This document shows, in pieces, positions 5,642 through 7,190 of a stretch of DNA of 7,190 nt (its first letter is position 1; every line of letters begins with the position of its first letter). Both the position numbers and the translations under genes were made by a program. The DNA comes from Rhodospirillaceae bacterium CCH5-H10 (GTDB lineage Bacteria; Pseudomonadota; Alphaproteobacteria; Reyranellales; Reyranellaceae), in NCBI GenBank assembly GCA_001557035.1, contig LSKJ01000340.1:1-7190 (forward strand), in the 5' to 3' direction. The notes under the pieces are model-generated. The model did no database searches, was not told where the DNA came from, and worked only from the letters and a program-made list of their open reading frames with translations.

Positions 5642-5812
5642 GGTGGGCGGCAGCGCCTGCAGGAGCGCAGCGACGAAGGCGCGGGAGCCCACTGTGCGGA
5701 GGCTTTCAGGCGGTGTTTCGGCACCCTCATCTTTTCTGAGCCGTGCGGGCTCCCGGGGCTGATTACAGCCCCTGCCGCCCGCCTGCGCTTTCGCTACGCT
5801 GCAAGCGCATGA
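5618..5812 (+). CDS. Small frame created by the repeat insertion, possible coupling peptide
   Basis: A 64-codon frame ([10 protein letters not shown] to RFRYAASA) starts at an ATG that overlaps the ccmE stop as ATGA. It has a good purine-rich ribosome site, GGAAAGAG (5605-5612), runs through the whole inserted segment and ends in a TGA (5810-5812) overlapping the ccmF ATG at 5809. No domain or membrane helix is evident, and the composition looks like translated repeat DNA. I infer that any role would be in handing ribosomes from ccmE to ccmF, not in the peptide itself. It could equally be a chance open frame in GC-rich DNA. Confidence 0.3.
   Translation: MMRSSVCAGGRQRLQERSDEGAGAHCAEAFRRCFGTLIFSEPCGLPGLITAPAARLRFRYAASA
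5623..5808 (-). mobile_element. Putative non-autonomous repeat insertion between ccmE and ccmF
   Basis: This 186-base segment is bordered on both sides by ATGAT (5618-5622 and 5809-5813), like a 5-bp target duplication. Its ends are imperfectly inverted: the left reads GCGAAGCAGCGT, and the right, on the opposite strand, reads GCGCTTGCAGCGT. It encodes no transposase and contains copy B of the folded repeat. Deleting it with one ATGAT would restore an ATGA overlap of ccmE and ccmF, like the A/B, C/D and D/E junctions. The short direct repeat and the built-in ATGA could be partly coincidental. Confidence 0.45.
5647..5779 (-). repeat. Folded dispersed repeat, copy B (inverted relative to copy A)
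   Basis: Read on the minus strand, this copy has the same boxes as copy A: GGCGGCAGGG (5779-5770), ATGAGGGTGCCGAAAC (5730-5715) and GCGCTGCCGC (5656-5647). Box-to-box distances are 49 and about 84 bases here, against 47 and about 89 in copy A. The stems are a closing pair GGGCGGCAG/CTGCCGCCC (5645-5653 with 5772-5780); a hairpin GGGGCTG-ATTA-CAGCCCC (5755-5772 on the + strand); and a pair CGGGAGCCC/GGGCTCCCG (5682-5690 with 5747-5755). Several pairs differ from copy A by changes on both sides of the stem. Confidence 0.65.
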
Positions 5813-7190
5813 TACCGGAGCTTGGTCATTTTGCGTTGATCCTCGCGTTGGCCGTCGCGTTGGTGCAGGGAACGCTGCCGCTCATTGGTGCGAGCAGGGG
5901 CGATCTGCGGCTCATGACGCTCGGGCGCACCGCTGCGCTGACGCAGGCGTTCCTCGTGCTGCTGGCATTCGGTGCGCTGACGCAGGCCTATGTGACGTCG
6001 GACTTCTCCGTCCTCAACGTCGTCGACAATTCGCATTCGGCCAAGCCGCTGCTCTACAAGATCAGTGGCGTGTGGGGGAACCACGAGGGCTCGATGCTGC
6101 TGTGGGCGCTGATCCTCGCGCTGTTCGGCGCGGCGGTGGCGATCTTCGGCGCCAACCTGCCCGACACGCTGCGCAGCCGCGTGTTGGCGATCCAGGCGCT
6201 GATCGGCGTCGGGTTCCTGGCCTTCCTGCTCTTCACCTCCAACCCGTTCCAGCGCGTGTTCCCGGCGCCACCGGACGGCAACGGGCTGAACCCGCTGCTG
6301 CAGGATCCCGGCCTCGCCTTCCATCCGCCGCTGCTCTACCTCGGCTATGTCGGCTTCTCGGTCACCTATGCCTTCGCCGTCGCCGCGCTGCTTGAAGGCC
6401 GGGTCGATGCCGCGTGGGCGCGCTGGGTGCGGCCGTGGGCGCTGGCGGCCTGGTGCTTCCTCACCCTCGGCATCGCGCTGGGCTCGTGGTGGGCCTACTA
6501 CATCCTCGGCTGGGGCGGCTTCTGGTTCTGGGATCCCGTCGAGAACGCCTCGCTGATGCCATGGCTGGCCGGCACCGCGCTGCTGCATTCGGCCATCGTG
6601 GTGGAGAAGCGCGACGCGCTGAAGAGCTGGACGGTTCTGCTGGCGCTGCTCGCCTTCTCGCTGTCGCTGCTCGGCACCTTCCTGGTGCGATCGGGCGTGC
6701 TGACCTCGGTCCATGCCTTCGCGCAGGATCCGTCGCGCGGCATGTTCATCCTCGCGTTCCTGCTGCTGGTCACCGGCGGCGGCCTGGCGCTCTACGCGTG
6801 GCGCGCGCCGCAGCTTCAGGGCGGCGGGCTCTTCCAGCCGGTCAGCCGCGAGGGCGCGCTGATCCTGAACAACCTGCTCCTGTGCACGCTGGCCGCGACG
6901 GTGCTGCTGGGCACGCTCTATCCGCTGTTCCTCGACCTGCTGACGGGCAACAAGGTCTCGGTCGGCCCGCCGTTCTTCAACGCGACCTTCGTGCCGCTCT
7001 GCGCGCCGCTGTTCGCCGCGCTCTGCGTCGGCCCGTTCCTCGGCTGGAAGCGCGCTGAACTGTGGCTGGCGCTGATGAGATTGCGGATCGCGCTGGTCGT
7101 GTCGCTGGCCGCCATCGTGGTCGCGATGACGATGATCGACAGCCGCTCGACGCTCGCGGCACTCGCCTTCGGCTTCGGCGTCTGGCTGAT
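5809..7190 (+). CDS. ccmF: Cytochrome c haem lyase subunit CcmF (5' part, runs off the window)
   Basis: The first 460 codons of the large membrane protein that takes haem from CcmE for ligation to apocytochrome c; the family is usually about 650 residues. The N-terminus [14 protein letters not shown] is the classic CcmF start. Further hallmarks are VWGNHEGSMLLW (88-99), HPPLLYLGYVGF (172-183), the WWD domain with GWGGFWFWDPVENA (234-247), and FLVRSGVLTSVHAFAQDP (291-308). His172, His260 and His302 match the three haem-related histidines of E. coli CcmF in this region (173, 261, 303); the fourth would lie beyond the edge. Many hydrophobic segments fit a polytopic protein. The frame is intact to base 7190. 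No Shine-Dalgarno sequence precedes the ATG, unlike the other ccm genes, so translation may depend on ribosomes ending at the overlapping TGA (5810-5812). Confidence 0.97.
   Translation, partial: MIPELGHFALILALAVALVQGTLPLIGASRGDLRLMTLGRTAALTQAFLVLLAFGALTQAYVTSDFSVLNVVDNSHSAKPLLYKISGVWGNHEGSMLLWALILALFGAAVAIFGANLPDTLRSRVLAIQALIGVGFLAFLLFTSNPFQRVFPAPPDGNGLNPLLQDPGLAFHPPLLYLGYVGFSVTYAFAVAALLEGRVDAAWARWVRPWALAAWCFLTLGIALGSWWAYYILGWGGFWFWDPVENASLMPWLAGTALLHSAIVVEKRDALKSWTVLLALLAFSLSLLGTFLVRSGVLTSVHAFAQDPSRGMFILAFLLLVTGGGLALYAWRAPQLQGGGLFQPVSREGALILNNLLLCTLAATVLLGTLYPLFLDLLTGNKVSVGPPFFNATFVPLCAPLFAALCVGPFLGWKRAELWLALMRLRIALVVSLAAIVVAMTMIDSRSTLAALAFGFGVWL

Noticed and set aside
5784..5809. 7-bp inverted repeat TGCGCTT/AAGCGCA just before the ccmF ATG as an operator
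   Set aside because: It lies at the end of the inserted repeat segment and is short in GCGC-rich sequence; there is no evidence of regulator binding.
5794..6714. Long minus-strand open frame opposite ccmF
   Set aside because: It mirrors the clear CcmF coding frame; the composition is low-complexity Gln/Arg/Glu and there is no credible start context.

Overview
The window looks like chromosomal DNA from a GC-rich alphaproteobacterium. The reasons are the GC-rich third positions throughout, a System I cytochrome c maturation (ccm) operon ordered A-B-C-D-E-F, and a peptide-type ABC transporter whose permeases have the extended periplasmic loops I associate with alphaproteobacterial relatives. 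A Rhizobiales or Rhodospirillales/Reyranella-like host is possible, but this is an impression and was not tested. All genes lie on the + strand.

Region 1 (1-2614) is the 3' part of an oligopeptide/dipeptide-type ABC importer operon: the end of an OppF/DppF-type ATPase, an OppB/DppB-type permease and an OppC/DppC-type permease. No substrate-binding protein is visible; it may lie upstream of the window.

Region 2 (2615-3012) is about 400 bases without a convincing gene, but it is packed with structure. A perfect 19-bp inverted repeat covers the oppC stop codon. It is followed by copy A of a folded repeat element (2644-2779), a perfect 21-bp inverted repeat (2785-2829), and a multi-stem segment with C-rich loops (2831-2977) that ends in a textbook Rho-independent terminator. 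That last segment is a candidate small RNA or leader.

Region 3 (3013-7190) is ccmA-ccmB-ccmC-ccmD-ccmE-ccmF, running off the right edge inside ccmF. CcmA and CcmB with CcmC and CcmD form the ABC complex that loads haem onto CcmE and releases holo-CcmE. CcmE carries the haem to CcmF, which takes part in ligation to apocytochrome c. The A/B, C/D and D/E junctions are 4-base ATGA overlaps. ccmB and ccmC are separated by a few bases.

The most interesting part is the ccmE-ccmF junction. A second, inverted copy (B) of the same folded repeat sits in a 186-base segment bracketed by the 5-base direct repeat ATGAT. Removing that segment plus one ATGAT would restore an ATGA overlap between ccmE and ccmF. 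The segment also carries a 64-codon open frame that starts at the presumed old ccmF start and ends in a TGA overlapping the present ccmF ATG, so translational coupling could survive the insertion. Copies A and B share sequence boxes, spacing and stems, with paired (compensatory) base changes between them, which suggests that the fold is under selection.
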